Source: an uncultured Spirochaetaceae bacterium (GTDB lineage Bacteria; Spirochaetota; Spirochaetia; Treponematales; Treponemataceae). Taken from it: a stretch of 50,885 nt of DNA. Positions 22,874 to 32,169 of the stretch are shown piece by piece. Within the stretch, counting starts at the first letter, position 1; each line of letters opens with the position of its first letter. The position numbers were made by a program, and so were the translations under genes. Under the pieces are notes generated by a model. The model was not told the DNA's origin. It searched no databases and saw only the letters and a list, made by a program, of their open reading frames with translations. The stretch lies in NCBI GenBank assembly GCA_902792795.1, contig CADBBB010000003.1, positions 1-50,885 on the forward strand, written 5' to 3'.

Positions 22874-23548
22874 ATGATAGGAATCGTTGATTACAACGCG
22901 GGAAACATTAAGAGCGTTGAGCGGGCGCTGGACTACCTCAAGGCGCCCTACATTCTTTCTAAAAATCCGGCGGACTTAGCCAAGGTCGACCGCGTGATTT
23001 TTCCTGGCGACGGAGAGGCCGCCTACGCGATGCGCGAGCTTGTCATGTCGGGCTACGACAGTTTTTTGCGCGACTGGGCGGCTGACAAAAAGCCCCTCTT
23101 GGGAATTTGCATCGGAGCGCAAATAATTTTTGACCAAAGCGAAGAAGGCGGCCAGACTTCCGCCGGCGGCCAAACCTACACAAAATGCCTGGGCCTCGTT
23201 CCCGGAACAATCCGCCACTTTAGCCGCCTCTGGCATGAGCGCGACTTGGCCCCGGAAGACAATTCCCGCAAAGTGCCGCACATGGGTTGGAACGACGTTT
23301 CATACAGTGGAACTTGCCCAATCCTCAAAAACGTTCCCGAAGGAAGCGACTTTTACTTTGTCCACTCCTACGTAATCCAACCGCAAAATCCTTCCGTCAT
23401 AAAAGGCTTCGCAAACTACGGAACGATGGTTCCAGCCGTCATCCAAAGCAAAAATATTTTTGCCTGCCAGTTCCACCCCGAAAAATCAGGAAAGGCCGGC
23501 CTTCAAATCATAAAGAATTTTGTCGAGGGGGATTTGGAAAATGCTTAA
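22874..23548 (+). CDS. hisH: Imidazole glycerol phosphate synthase glutaminase subunit
   Basis: A 224-residue class-I glutamine amidotransferase that releases ammonia for HisF in histidine biosynthesis. The start [16 protein letters not shown] is typical. The nucleophile Cys is in [11 protein letters not shown] (family consensus GICLGMQ), and the His-Glu pair is in FHPEKSG. A loop insertion of about 20 residues (around 95-130, [16 protein letters not shown]) makes it longer than the usual 200 residues. The gene overlaps hisF by eight bases. No other histidine genes are nearby. Confidence 0.93.
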   Translation: MIGIVDYNAGNIKSVERALDYLKAPYILSKNPADLAKVDRVIFPGDGEAAYAMRELVMSGYDSFLRDWAADKKPLLGICIGAQIIFDQSEEGGQTSAGGQTYTKCLGLVPGTIRHFSRLWHERDLAPEDNSRKVPHMGWNDVSYSGTCPILKNVPEGSDFYFVHSYVIQPQNPSVIKGFANYGTMVPAVIQSKNIFACQFHPEKSGKAGLQIIKNFVEGDLENA

Positions 23549-24305
23549 AAAAAGAATCATAGTCTGCCTTGACGTAAAGGACGGCCGCACCACAAAGGGC
23601 GTAAAATTCCAAAACAACTTGGACATTGGCGATCCGGTCGAAATGGCAAAAAAATACTACGAGCAGGGCGTGGACGAACTTGTGTTTTACGATATCATGG
23701 CCAGCGCGCGCGGAGACCGCCCGATCTTGGACTTGATAAGCAAGGTCGCCAGCCAAGTGTTCATCCCATTTTGCGTGGGCGGCGGAATCGGAACGATGGA
23801 AGACATCCGCTCCACAATTTTGGCGGGCGCGGAAAAAGTTTCGCTCAACTCGCAGGCGGTCAAGAACCCCGACTTGATTAGCCAAGGCGCGAGCGTCTTT
23901 GGAAGCCAGTGCATCGTTCTTGGAATGGACGTCCGCCGCGACGCCAGCAAGCCCAGCGGCTTTGGCACCACCATAAACGGAGGCCGCGTCGACACCGGCC
24001 TTGACGCGCTTGAGTGGGCCAAAAAAGCGGTCGCCCTCGGCGCCGGCGAAATCGTGCTAAATTCGATGGACGCGGACGGAACAAAAAACGGCTACGACAT
24101 CGAGCTTACAAAACTCATCGCGGAGAACGTGGCGGTTCCGGTAATCGCCTCAGGCGGCGGCGGAAAAGTCGAGCACCTTGCCGACGTCCTCACAAAAGGC
24201 CAGGCCGACGCGGCTCTAATCGCGACAATGGTTCACTCCGGCGAATACACGATTTCTTCTATAAAGAAGGAATTGTCCGAGATGCATGTTCCTGTAAGGA
24301 TGTAG
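23541..24305 (+). CDS. hisF: Imidazole glycerol phosphate synthase cyclase subunit
   Basis: A 254-residue TIM-barrel enzyme that uses ammonia from HisH to form imidazole glycerol phosphate and AICAR. The two catalytic aspartates are in CLDVKDG (about residue 11) and VLGMDVRR (about 130). Phosphate-binding loops CVGGGIG and ASGGGG are present. I start at the ATG at 23541, preceded by GGGGGAT; the frame extends seven codons further into hisH. HisH and HisF form an obligate complex, matching the coupled gene pair. Confidence 0.95.
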   Translation: MLKKRIIVCLDVKDGRTTKGVKFQNNLDIGDPVEMAKKYYEQGVDELVFYDIMASARGDRPILDLISKVASQVFIPFCVGGGIGTMEDIRSTILAGAEKVSLNSQAVKNPDLISQGASVFGSQCIVLGMDVRRDASKPSGFGTTINGGRVDTGLDALEWAKKAVALGAGEIVLNSMDADGTKNGYDIELTKLIAENVAVPVIASGGGGKVEHLADVLTKGQADAALIATMVHSGEYTISSIKKELSEMHVPVRM

Positions 24306-24341
24306 CCGTCCGCCTCCTTCGCGTTTTCCCCCTACAATAAT

Positions 24342-24390
24342 TTGACTTATTCCCAATTCAGCGCTAGAATGTAAATTCATTAACATTCTA
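24342..24390 (+). promoter_or_regulatory. Chemoreceptor 1 promoter with inverted repeat
   Basis: TTGACT (24342-24347), 17 bases and TAGAAT (24365-24370, preceded by GCGC). An inverted repeat TAGAATGT (24365-24372) and ACATTCTA (24383-24390) covers the -10 box and start site and could be an operator or a 5' hairpin. Confidence 0.75.
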
Positions 24391-24407
24391 CGCGTCAGGG
24401 GCAGATT

Positions 24408-26498
24408 ATGAAAACGCTTAAATTTTTCTCCAGCTTGCAATTCCGTTTGATTGCAACCGTCACCCTAATTTTTCTCGTGTCCAACACGGTCATCGTCACG
24501 GTCGCGATAAAACTTTCGACAAAATCCACCAACGATTCCGTCGACGCGCTCCTTAACGCGGTGGCGGAATCCGCTTCGGCAAAAATCAAGGCGGAGGAAG
24601 AAAAGAATTTCCGAATGCTCAACGCAGTGGCCAAGGCGGACTTCCTGAAGGACGACCGCATTCCCCTAAAAGAAAAATGCGCCCAGCTCACAAGAATTTC
24701 CAAAGTCAGCGAAGAGTACGAAAACATCGGCTATTACGACTTGGAAGGAAACAGCTACACAGCCGACGGCCGCGCGATTAACCTAAAGCGCGCCTACATC
24801 GACAACGCCGCCGTCGGAAAGACTACCATCACCGACCCGGCGATAAATCCAGTGACCAACGTGCTTTTTCAAATTTACGCCTGCCCTGTTTACGACGACG
24901 GCGGAAAAATCATCGGCTGCGTTTCTTTGAACGTGTTCGGCGACGTCCTCTCAAAACGCATCGAACAAATTTCGTTCGGCTCGTCTGACACGCACTTGCA
25001 GGTCATTAGCCGCGTCACAGGCCGCACCATCGCGTCAAACAATTTTGAGCAAGTGACAAGCTTCCAGAGCGTCAACGACGACGCGGACGAAAGCGTAAAG
25101 CCGCTTTTGCAGCGAGTGATGAAAGGCGAAACCGGCCGCGCGGTTTTTGGAATTGGCGGCGGAAACAAAATGATCGCGGCCTTCTGTCCGATTCCCGACA
25201 CTGACTGGTCGGTCTTTGGCGCCTGCGAATACAAGGACTTTTATTCCGAAATAGAAACGATGACCCGCCTTATCATGATTCTTTCATTTGCGATGATCGC
25301 CGTGGCCTTCTGCGCAGTTGGAGCCACAATGGCCATAAGCCTAAAGCCGCTCAAGACCGTAAAGAACGCCATCGCGGACGTGGCTTCCGGCGAGGCCGAC
25401 CTTACCAAGAGAATCAAAAAGCGCGGAAACGACGAAGTCTCCGCCGTTGTGGTGGAATTCAACAAGTTCATGGAAAAGCTTCATGACATCATCGCGCAAG
25501 TCAAGAATTCCAACCAAGCGCTCGGCGGCGCGGGCGTTTCAATGCAGGACAGCGCGCAGGACACCGCCGCTTCCATCACGCAAATCATAGCCAACATAGA
25601 AAGCATGCGCGGCCAAATCGGAAACCAATCCAAGAGCGTGGACCAAACCGCCGCCGCCGTGAACGAAATCGCTTCCAACATAGAGTCGTTGGAGCAAATG
25701 ATAGAGAACCAGTCCAACGGCGTTACCCAAGCTTCCGCCGCGGTGGAGGAGATGATAGGAAACATCAGCTCGGTCAACCAATCGGTTGAAAAAATGGCCG
25801 TGTCGTTCAAAGGCCTTGAGACAAACGCGCAAGGCGGCATAGCCAAGCAGCAGGCGGTTGACGAGCAAATCAGAAGCATCGAGCAGCAGTCCGCCATGCT
25901 CCAAGAAGCCAACGCCGCAATTTCCGCCATCGCCGAGCAGACAAACTTGCTCGCCATGAACGCGGCCATCGAGGCGGCCCACGCCGGCGACGCGGGAAAA
26001 GGATTCGCGGTCGTCGCCGACGAAATCAGAAAGCTTTCCGAAACTTCAAGCTCCCAGTCAAAGACCATCGGAGAGCAGCTCAACAAAATTCAAGATTCCA
26101 TCACAACCGTGGTCAAGGCTTCCGCGGAATCAAACGAGGCCTTCACGACAGTTTCCGACCAAATCAACAACACCGACCAACTCATCACTCAAATCAAGAG
26201 CGCGATGGAAGAGCAGCAGGAAGGAAGCCGCCAAATCACGGACGCCCTCCACAGCATGAACAACAGCACGTCGGAAGTGCGCGCGGCGGCTTCGGAAATG
26301 AGCGAAGGCAACAACATGATTCTAAAGGAAATTTCCGCGCTGCAAGAATTCACCCGCGCGATGAACGGCAGCATGGAAGAGATGTCGATCGGAGCCACAA
26401 AAATCAACGAGACCGGCGCGGCGCTCAGCGCGATTTCCGGCCAGGTCAAAGATTCCATCGACCAAATCGGCGCGGAAATCGACCAGTTCAAGGTCTAA
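24408..26498 (+). CDS. Methyl-accepting chemotaxis protein 1
   Basis: A 696-residue membrane chemoreceptor. The first helix (about residues 12-36) leads into an extracytoplasmic Cache-like sensor (about 40-285, with [16 protein letters not shown]), then a second helix (about 286-310), a HAMP domain ([18 protein letters not shown]) and the signalling coiled coil. The hairpin tip is complete: [20 protein letters not shown], then [16 protein letters not shown]. Glu/Gln-rich methylation regions flank it. It controls CheA and swimming through CheW. A sibling receptor lies immediately downstream, with a different sensor but similar signalling domain. The ligand is unknown. Confidence 0.95.
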   Translation: MKTLKFFSSLQFRLIATVTLIFLVSNTVIVTVAIKLSTKSTNDSVDALLNAVAESASAKIKAEEEKNFRMLNAVAKADFLKDDRIPLKEKCAQLTRISKVSEEYENIGYYDLEGNSYTADGRAINLKRAYIDNAAVGKTTITDPAINPVTNVLFQIYACPVYDDGGKIIGCVSLNVFGDVLSKRIEQISFGSSDTHLQVISRVTGRTIASNNFEQVTSFQSVNDDADESVKPLLQRVMKGETGRAVFGIGGGNKMIAAFCPIPDTDWSVFGACEYKDFYSEIETMTRLIMILSFAMIAVAFCAVGATMAISLKPLKTVKNAIADVASGEADLTKRIKKRGNDEVSAVVVEFNKFMEKLHDIIAQVKNSNQALGGAGVSMQDSAQDTAASITQIIANIESMRGQIGNQSKSVDQTAAAVNEIASNIESLEQMIENQSNGVTQASAAVEEMIGNISSVNQSVEKMAVSFKGLETNAQGGIAKQQAVDEQIRSIEQQSAMLQEANAAISAIAEQTNLLAMNAAIEAAHAGDAGKGFAVVADEIRKLSETSSSQSKTIGEQLNKIQDSITTVVKASAESNEAFTTVSDQINNTDQLITQIKSAMEEQQEGSRQITDALHSMNNSTSEVRAAASEMSEGNNMILKEISALQEFTRAMNGSMEEMSIGATKINETGAALSAISGQVKDSIDQIGAEIDQFKV

Positions 26499-26640
26499 TC
26501 CTCTCGTATCGTCGAACGCAAGACCATAATCGTTGTTTCGAGAGGTTTCACCGCGTACGTCGCTGCACTCCGTTTTGCGTATGGAAGTTTATTCTACTGC
26601 CCGCTTTCGCGGGCTGGCAATCCTGCGGACGCTGCCCAAT
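26499..26640 (+). repeat. Intergenic repeat family 2, copy E
   Basis: The gap between the two chemoreceptor genes. CCTCTCG (26500-26506) pairs with CGAGAGG (26539-26545) around a GCAAGACCATAA motif. The part at 26571-26632 aligns with copy D (CCGTTTTGC, TGGAAGTTTAT, GCTGGCAATC). Its hairpin GCCCGC-TTTC-GCGGGC (26599-26614) replaces the GCGCTC-TTGC-GAGCGC of copy D. Confidence 0.7.
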
Positions 26641-26668
26641 GTCACTGTCAAACGCAAGGCCTGTCACC

Positions 26669-26690
26669 CCGCGCTTGGCGCGGTTTTTTT
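26669..26690 (+). terminator. Terminator downstream of chemoreceptor 1
   Basis: CCGCGC-TTG-GCGCGG stem followed by seven T. Confidence 0.85.
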
Positions 26691-26736
26691 CCTTACAAAC
26701 ATATAGTCATTTCATTCCTTCCTATGAAAAAAAAAC

Positions 26737-26765
26737 TTGCATTTTAAATCAAGCGGTGTTATAAT
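26737..26765 (+). promoter_or_regulatory. Chemoreceptor 2 promoter
   Basis: TTGCAT (26737-26742), a 17-base spacer and a perfect TATAAT (26760-26765). The leader is about 20 bases, with AAGGAGA before the ATG. Confidence 0.85.
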
Positions 26766-26792
26766 TATCTTTACTATATGTAAGGAGATTGC

Positions 26793-28865
26793 ATGAAGGT
26801 TAAATTATCCCTTAAGATTTTCTTTATCGTGGCCATTATGGTCATTTTGTCGTCAGTCACGATTTGCGCCATTTCTATTCTCACGTTCAAAAGCAAATTT
26901 GGCGAAGAAGTTGACAACAATGTCAAAGTCGCGGGTCGCGGCGGCGAGATTCTCTTGAAGAACTGGGAAGACACGCTCGCGGCGGAAGCCAAAACCATCG
27001 CAGGCCTCAACCGAACGACCAGCGCCTTGGCGTCCGGCGACGTAGCGGTTTTGGAAGGCGTCGTCCAAGGCCAAGTAGGCAGCATGGATTCAGACTACTT
27101 GCTCATAGTCGACAAGAGCGGAAACGTCGTCGCCGGAACAGTCGGAGTCGGCGGAAACGTCAGCGACATCGAGGCTTTCCAAGACGTAATCAGCGGCACC
27201 CCGGTCAGCTATTCTTGGGTGCAAAAAGATTGGGTCTCTTGGGGCCTCTTCTATTCCGCCTGCGTCCGCTACCAAGGCGAAGTGGTGGGAGCCGTTTTGT
27301 CCGGATACGACTTTGTGCGCGAAGACTTCGTCAACTTGGTCAAGGAAGCCCACGGAACTGAATGCACCGTGTTCCGAGGAGACTTGCGCGTTTCAACAAC
27401 CTTGCGCGACAGCAAGGGAAACCCGATGACCGGAACAAGAATCGACAACAAGCAGGTTCTTAGCGAAGTTTTGGGCAAGGGCCAGACAATAAGACTTAGC
27501 AACGTGATCGGCGGCTTGCACTACCGCTCGGTTTACATTCCCCACAAAAACCCCGACGGCAAAGTGGTGGGAATGCTCTTTATGGCGCAAAACCAGCATG
27601 TCATAACCGAAGCCACTCAGCAAACCTTGCAAATGGTAATTCCTTCTTTGGTCGTGATGCTCATCATAATCTCAATCTTGACTACGATTGTGGTTCGCAT
27701 TGTCGTGGTAAAGCCGGTTCTCGTAGTTCGCGACAGCCTTGAAAAGATTGCCACCGGAGACGCGGACCTCACTCAGAGAATCCAGTCAAAATCAAGGGAC
27801 GAGGTTGGCGAAGTTGTAGGCGGCTTCAACAAGTTCATCGAGCGCTTGCAGTCAATCGTAAAGATTCTCAAGGAACAGAACAAGGACTTGGAGTCGGGCG
27901 GAGAGAACATGGGCGCCATCAGCCAGGACACGGCCAGCGCCATCACGGAAATCATCGCCAACATCGATTCCATCCACACACAAATCGAATCTCAGGGCAA
28001 CAGCGTGAACCAGACGGCCGGCGCCGTAAACCAGATTTCTTCAAACATCGACTCTTTGAACAAGATGATCGAAGGCCAGACAGCCGGAATCACACAGGCT
28101 TCCGCCGCCGTAGAAGAGATGATCGGAAACATTTCGTCGGTCAACCAGAACGTCGAAAAAATGGCCAACTCCTTTGAGGCGCTCAACCAGAACGCCGACA
28201 TCGGATTTAAGAAGCAGCAGGACGTCAACGAAAAGATTCAGCAGATTGAAACTCAGTCCGCCATGCTTGAGGACGCCAACCAAGCCATCGCCAACATCGC
28301 GGCTCAGACAAACCTCTTGGCCATGAACGCGGCCATCGAGGCGGCCCACGCCGGCGACGCGGGAAAAGGCTTCAGCGTTGTCGCGGACGAAATCCGAAAG
28401 CTTTCAGAAACTTCAACGGGCCAGTCAAAGACCATCGGCGAGCAGTTGGCCAAAATTAAGGAATCAATCAGCAACGTGGTTACAGCCAGCGACGAGTCGG
28501 CGCAAGCCCTCACAGTCGTTGCCGACAAGATCCGCGACACCGACCAGCTTGTATTGCAGATTCGCACAGCCATGGAAGAGCAGACGGAGGGAAGCCGCCA
28601 AATCAGCGAAGCCCTCAAGAACATGAACGACGGCTCTATCGAAGTCCGCAACGCCAGCGAAGAAATGACCGAAGGCAACAAGTTGATTCTTGACGAAGTG
28701 CGCCGCTTGCAGGACGCCACTTTGGCAATGAAGGGCAGCATGGAAGAAATGTCGCAAGGCGCCGAAAAGATCAACGAAACCGGCGCGGCCTTGAACGACG
28801 TCGCCAGCTCTCTCAAGGAATCAATCTACAAGATTGGACAGGAAATCAACAATTTCACAGTCTAA
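26793..28865 (+). CDS. Methyl-accepting chemotaxis protein 2
   Basis: A 690-residue chemoreceptor. The first transmembrane helix (about 8-30) is followed by a periplasmic Cache-type sensor (about 35-275; [22 protein letters not shown]-like [17 protein letters not shown]), a second helix (about 280-305), HAMP ([18 protein letters not shown]) and a signalling domain with [20 protein letters not shown] and [15 protein letters not shown]. The cytoplasmic half is closely similar to receptor 1, including the NISSVNQ and [10 protein letters not shown] segments, so the pair arose by duplication with exchange or divergence of the sensor. It has its own promoter and terminator-separated start. The ligand is unknown. 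Confidence 0.95.
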   Translation: MKVKLSLKIFFIVAIMVILSSVTICAISILTFKSKFGEEVDNNVKVAGRGGEILLKNWEDTLAAEAKTIAGLNRTTSALASGDVAVLEGVVQGQVGSMDSDYLLIVDKSGNVVAGTVGVGGNVSDIEAFQDVISGTPVSYSWVQKDWVSWGLFYSACVRYQGEVVGAVLSGYDFVREDFVNLVKEAHGTECTVFRGDLRVSTTLRDSKGNPMTGTRIDNKQVLSEVLGKGQTIRLSNVIGGLHYRSVYIPHKNPDGKVVGMLFMAQNQHVITEATQQTLQMVIPSLVVMLIIISILTTIVVRIVVVKPVLVVRDSLEKIATGDADLTQRIQSKSRDEVGEVVGGFNKFIERLQSIVKILKEQNKDLESGGENMGAISQDTASAITEIIANIDSIHTQIESQGNSVNQTAGAVNQISSNIDSLNKMIEGQTAGITQASAAVEEMIGNISSVNQNVEKMANSFEALNQNADIGFKKQQDVNEKIQQIETQSAMLEDANQAIANIAAQTNLLAMNAAIEAAHAGDAGKGFSVVADEIRKLSETSTGQSKTIGEQLAKIKESISNVVTASDESAQALTVVADKIRDTDQLVLQIRTAMEEQTEGSRQISEALKNMNDGSIEVRNASEEMTEGNKLILDEVRRLQDATLAMKGSMEEMSQGAEKINETGAALNDVASSLKESIYKIGQEINNFTV

Positions 28866-29236
28866 TCTGGATAATAAGTAGCGCGGTTTTTTTCCGTTTC
28901 AAAGACGTCCACCGAATAAAGGCGGACGTCTTTTTTTTGCGCGTCAAGCTCCGCCTGAACGTTTTGGCAAATGTAAAGCGCGATGCGCTCGGCGCTTGGG
29001 TTTTGGTCAAAGAAAGGGTTGTCGTTAAGATTGGTGTGGTCAAGGCCGTCCAAAACTTTTTTGAGCGCGGCCTTGAGCTGGGCAAAGTCAAGCAACATTC
29101 CGCCCTCGTTCAATCGCGCCCCGCGAATGTGGACAAAAACCTTGTAGTTGTGGCCGTGCAAGGCCTCGCACTTTCCGTGATAGTCGCGCAAAAAATGCGC
29201 CGCCGCAAAACTGTCTTCCACTCGAACTTCAAACAT
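28862..29236 (-). CDS. queD: 6-carboxy-tetrahydropterin synthase (QueD/PTPS family)
   Basis: A 124-residue enzyme that makes 6-carboxy-5,6,7,8-tetrahydropterin from dihydroneopterin triphosphate in the queuosine pathway. The zinc histidines are in FAAAHFL (about residue 14) and LHGHNY (about 27 and 29), and the catalytic Cys is in GKCEALHG (about 23). The DHTNLND motif and a C-terminal VFETEKN with the pterin-anchoring Glu are present. The -10 box TACAAT ends six bases before the ATG, with an upstream TG, predicting a leaderless transcript. Its 3' end overlaps the chemoreceptor by four bases. No other queuosine genes are in view. Confidence 0.92.
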   Translation of the reverse strand: MFEVRVEDSFAAAHFLRDYHGKCEALHGHNYKVFVHIRGARLNEGGMLLDFAQLKAALKKVLDGLDHTNLNDNPFFDQNPSAERIALYICQNVQAELDAQKKDVRLYSVDVFETEKNRATYYPD

Positions 29237-29242
29237 AGCGCC

Positions 29243-29288
29243 ATTGTAACATGTATTGCTTGAAATTCATAGCGCTTTGCGGTAAAAT
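29243..29288. promoter_or_regulatory. Divergent queD and murE promoters
   Basis: For murE: TTGAAA (29260-29265), 17 bases and TAAAAT (29283-29288), with the predicted start about three bases before the ATG. For queD on the minus strand: TGTTACAAT with the -10 box at 29248-29243, six bases before the ATG, and a weak -35. Both messages should be leaderless or nearly so. Confidence 0.7.
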
Positions 29289-29297
29289 GGCGCTATT

Positions 29298-31007
29298 ATG
29301 GAAAAGAAGTTGTCTTCGTTGATGGATTCCTTTGAGTTTGAGGCGGTGGCGGCGGACGGAACAAGCCCGCTAGACCTTTCGCTTATAGGCGCCACGCCTG
29401 TGGCCGGCCTAGCCTTTGACTCGCGCGAGGTTAAGGACAACTATCTTTTTTTCGCGCTTCCGGGAACGCACGTAAACGGAAACAAATTCATCGCGCCGGC
29501 AATTGACGCGGGAGCCAGCGTCGTCGTTTTTCAAGGCGAGCTGGAAAAAGAAGAAAGCGTCCAAATCGCCAGGGCGGTTGTCTCGCGCGCGCTTGGAAAC
29601 ATGGCCGACGAGCAAAAAAAACTTTCGGATCTGGTGATGCCGGTCTTGCTAAAAGTAAAAGACGCGCGCAAGGCGATGGCTCCCGTGGCCTCCGACTTTT
29701 ACGGAAACCCTTCCAAAAAACTGGTTGTAATCGGCGTTACCGGAACGGAGGGAAAGTCCTCCACGGTTTCCTTCATCTGGCAGCTCTTGCGCCTTTCCGG
29801 AAAAAAGGCCGGCTTCATTTCCACCGTTCAGTATTCCTTGGGCGGAGACGCCGTCGCCAATCCCGTCCACTCCACCACGCCGGAAGCGCCTATAATCCAG
29901 CGCGAACTTTTTGAGATGGTCCAAAACGGCTGCGAGTACGCGGTTGTGGAAAGCTCCAGCCACGGCTTGAGCGAATCGCTCGGACGCTTGGACAACGTTT
30001 TGTTCGACTGCGGCGTTTTTATGAACGTGACGCTGGAGCACTTGGAGTTCCACAAGACCTTTGAAAAATACCGCGACGACAAGGCAAACCTATTCCGCGC
30101 GCTGGACAAACACAACCACAAAAAAATCGTCAACAACGTCGACCTTGACGTCGTTCCCTGCGGAATCGTAAACCTTGACGACCCTTCCGCCGGATACTTT
30201 GTCCAAGCCACAAGCGCGTCCTGCTACGGCTTTACCGCAAAAGGAACTGAGGCCAAGAGCGGAGACGCGGCCCAAGACATCGCGTTTTTGAGCGCGCAAA
30301 AAATTAACGCCGCGCAAAACGTTTTGGAATTTGAAGTGGAGCACGACTCGGCCTTTGACCATAACCACGAAACGATTGGCGTGTCCACAACTTGCGTGGG
30401 CGCCTTCAACGCGCTCAACATCATGGCCGCGATGATCGCCGTGAACAAAATGGCCGACATTCCCTTGAGGCAGCTGGCCCGCCGCGCCGCTAGCCTCATT
30501 CCTATCACCGGCCGCATGACAAAAATCGAGCGCGGCCAAGACTTTGAAGTGATTGTCGATTACGCGCACACTCCAAGCAGCTTTGAAACGATTTTTCCGC
30601 CGATACGCGCGCGCTGCAAGGGAAAAATTTTCGCCTTGTTTGGAAGCGGCGGCGAGCGCGATTTGACCAAGCGGCCCTTGCAGGGAGAAATCGCGGCAAA
30701 GTATTGCGACACTCTCATATTGTGCGACGAAGATCCCCGTGGAGAAGATCCCCGCGAACTTTTGGAGCAAATCGCCGCCGGCGCGCTCAAAGCGGGAAAA
30801 ATCCGCGACAAGGACTTGTTCATAACGCCCGACCGACCAAAAGCAATCAGGCAAGCTTTTGGCATGGCCACAAAAGGCGACATAGTTTTGCTTCTTGGAA
30901 AGGGGCATGAAAATTCAATAATATACAAAGACCGCGCGCTTCCCTACGACGAAATCGCCGAGGCAAAAAAAGCGCTCGCGGAATTGGGATACAACAAGGA
31001 AGTTTAA
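29298..31007 (+). CDS. murE: UDP-MurNAc-tripeptide synthetase
   Basis: A 569-residue Mur ligase that adds the third amino acid to UDP-MurNAc-L-Ala-D-Glu in the cytosol. The ATP loop is GVTGTEGKSS (about 149-158), the central domain shows VESSSHGL and MNVTLEHLEFH, and the C-terminal domain shows VDYAHTPSSFE and GSGGERDLTKRP. The diamino-acid recognition motif reads DEDPRGEDP where meso-diaminopimelate enzymes have DNPR, so the substrate is open; Treponema peptidoglycan is reported to contain ornithine. It is longer than the usual 490 residues. It starts the operon murE-ddl-murD, one base before ddl. Confidence 0.95.
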   Translation: MEKKLSSLMDSFEFEAVAADGTSPLDLSLIGATPVAGLAFDSREVKDNYLFFALPGTHVNGNKFIAPAIDAGASVVVFQGELEKEESVQIARAVVSRALGNMADEQKKLSDLVMPVLLKVKDARKAMAPVASDFYGNPSKKLVVIGVTGTEGKSSTVSFIWQLLRLSGKKAGFISTVQYSLGGDAVANPVHSTTPEAPIIQRELFEMVQNGCEYAVVESSSHGLSESLGRLDNVLFDCGVFMNVTLEHLEFHKTFEKYRDDKANLFRALDKHNHKKIVNNVDLDVVPCGIVNLDDPSAGYFVQATSASCYGFTAKGTEAKSGDAAQDIAFLSAQKINAAQNVLEFEVEHDSAFDHNHETIGVSTTCVGAFNALNIMAAMIAVNKMADIPLRQLARRAASLIPITGRMTKIERGQDFEVIVDYAHTPSSFETIFPPIRARCKGKIFALFGSGGERDLTKRPLQGEIAAKYCDTLILCDEDPRGEDPRELLEQIAAGALKAGKIRDKDLFITPDRPKAIRQAFGMATKGDIVLLLGKGHENSIIYKDRALPYDEIAEAKKALAELGYNKEV

Positions 31008-31008
31008 A

Positions 31009-32139
31009 ATGAATCTAGCGATTTTGTTTGGCGGAAAGTCCAGCGAGCATGAAGTTTCGCTTGTAAGCGCGAGTTCCGTGGCGCGTAACGTTGACCAGTC
31101 AAAGTTCACGCTTGTTCCGATTGGAATAGCCAAAAACGGAAAGTGGTATTTGCAAAGCCAAGAGGAACTGGAGCGCGTCCAAAAAAACGCGGACGCCACT
31201 TTTAAAATTGCGGAAGACCCGGCAAAGCTTGTGAGCGTGATTCCCGGCGGAGAGCGCGGCGCGCTTTGCGTTGGCGGAAAGGCGCTTGAAATTGACGCGG
31301 TGTTCGCGGTTGTGCACGGAACATTTTGCGAGGACGGCGTCATGCAAGGCTTGTTCGCGTCTGCGGGGCTTCCGTATGTCGGCTGCGGAGTGATGTCGAG
31401 CGCGCTCACGATGGACAAAGAAATGACAAAGAAAATTTGGAACGACTCGGGACTCCCCGTTGTTCCATACCGCTGCTTTAGGCGCGCGGACATAAACGAC
31501 AGCAAGCGCTACGACGAGCTGGTTGAGTCCACTATAAAGGAATTTGGATTTCCGCTTTTTGTAAAGCCGTGCAACGCGGGCTCGTCCGTAGGCGCCGGCA
31601 AGGCCAACAACGCGCGCGAATTTAGCATGGCGCTTGGCGAAGCCTTTATGTGGGACAACAAGGTTTTGGTAGAAAAGGCCGTGAACGCACGCGAGATTGA
31701 GTGCAGCGTAACCGGAAACGCGGCAATCCAAAACTCAGAGCATGACTATAGCGCCGTCCGCTCCTACACTCCCGGCGAAATAGCGCCCACCCACGAATTT
31801 TACGACTACGACGCAAAGTACAATGACCCGGACGGCGCCGCGCTTAAAATTCCCGCGGACATTGACCAAACGACAGCGGCAAAAATCAAGGCGCTGGCGG
31901 AACAAGCCTACAAGGCGCTGGATTGTTCCGGTCTAAGCCGCGTGGATTTTTTTATCGACAAGGACACAGGAAAAATTTACTTGAACGAAATCAACACGAT
32001 TCCAGGCTTTACTTCCATAAGCATGTTTCCAAAGATGTGCGAGGCCGCGGGGCTCAAATACACGGACTTGATAAGCCTTTTGATTGACGAGGCCTTGGAG
32101 CGCCACGCCTCTTACAAGCAATTGTTGACGTCACGATAG
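31009..32139 (+). CDS. ddl: D-alanine--D-alanine ligase
   Basis: A 376-residue ATP-grasp enzyme that joins two D-alanines for the peptidoglycan stem peptide. The N-terminal FGGKSSEHEVSLVSA (residues 7-21), the ATP-binding FPLFVKPCNAGSSVGAGKA, and the metal-binding YLNEINTIPGFTSISMFPKM near the C-terminus are family hallmarks. AAGGAAG precedes the ATG. It lies one base after murE and 30 bases before murD, which fits a cell-wall precursor operon. Confidence 0.96.
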   Translation: MNLAILFGGKSSEHEVSLVSASSVARNVDQSKFTLVPIGIAKNGKWYLQSQEELERVQKNADATFKIAEDPAKLVSVIPGGERGALCVGGKALEIDAVFAVVHGTFCEDGVMQGLFASAGLPYVGCGVMSSALTMDKEMTKKIWNDSGLPVVPYRCFRRADINDSKRYDELVESTIKEFGFPLFVKPCNAGSSVGAGKANNAREFSMALGEAFMWDNKVLVEKAVNAREIECSVTGNAAIQNSEHDYSAVRSYTPGEIAPTHEFYDYDAKYNDPDGAALKIPADIDQTTAAKIKALAEQAYKALDCSGLSRVDFFIDKDTGKIYLNEINTIPGFTSISMFPKMCEAAGLKYTDLISLLIDEALERHASYKQLLTSR

Positions 32140-32169
32140 CGGCAGCGGTACTATAAGGAGGACTAAAAA

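Noticed and set aside
24365-24390. Riboswitch before chemoreceptor 1
   Set aside because: Only one short inverted repeat is present in a leader of about 30 bases, too small for a riboswitch; an operator or simple hairpin explains it.
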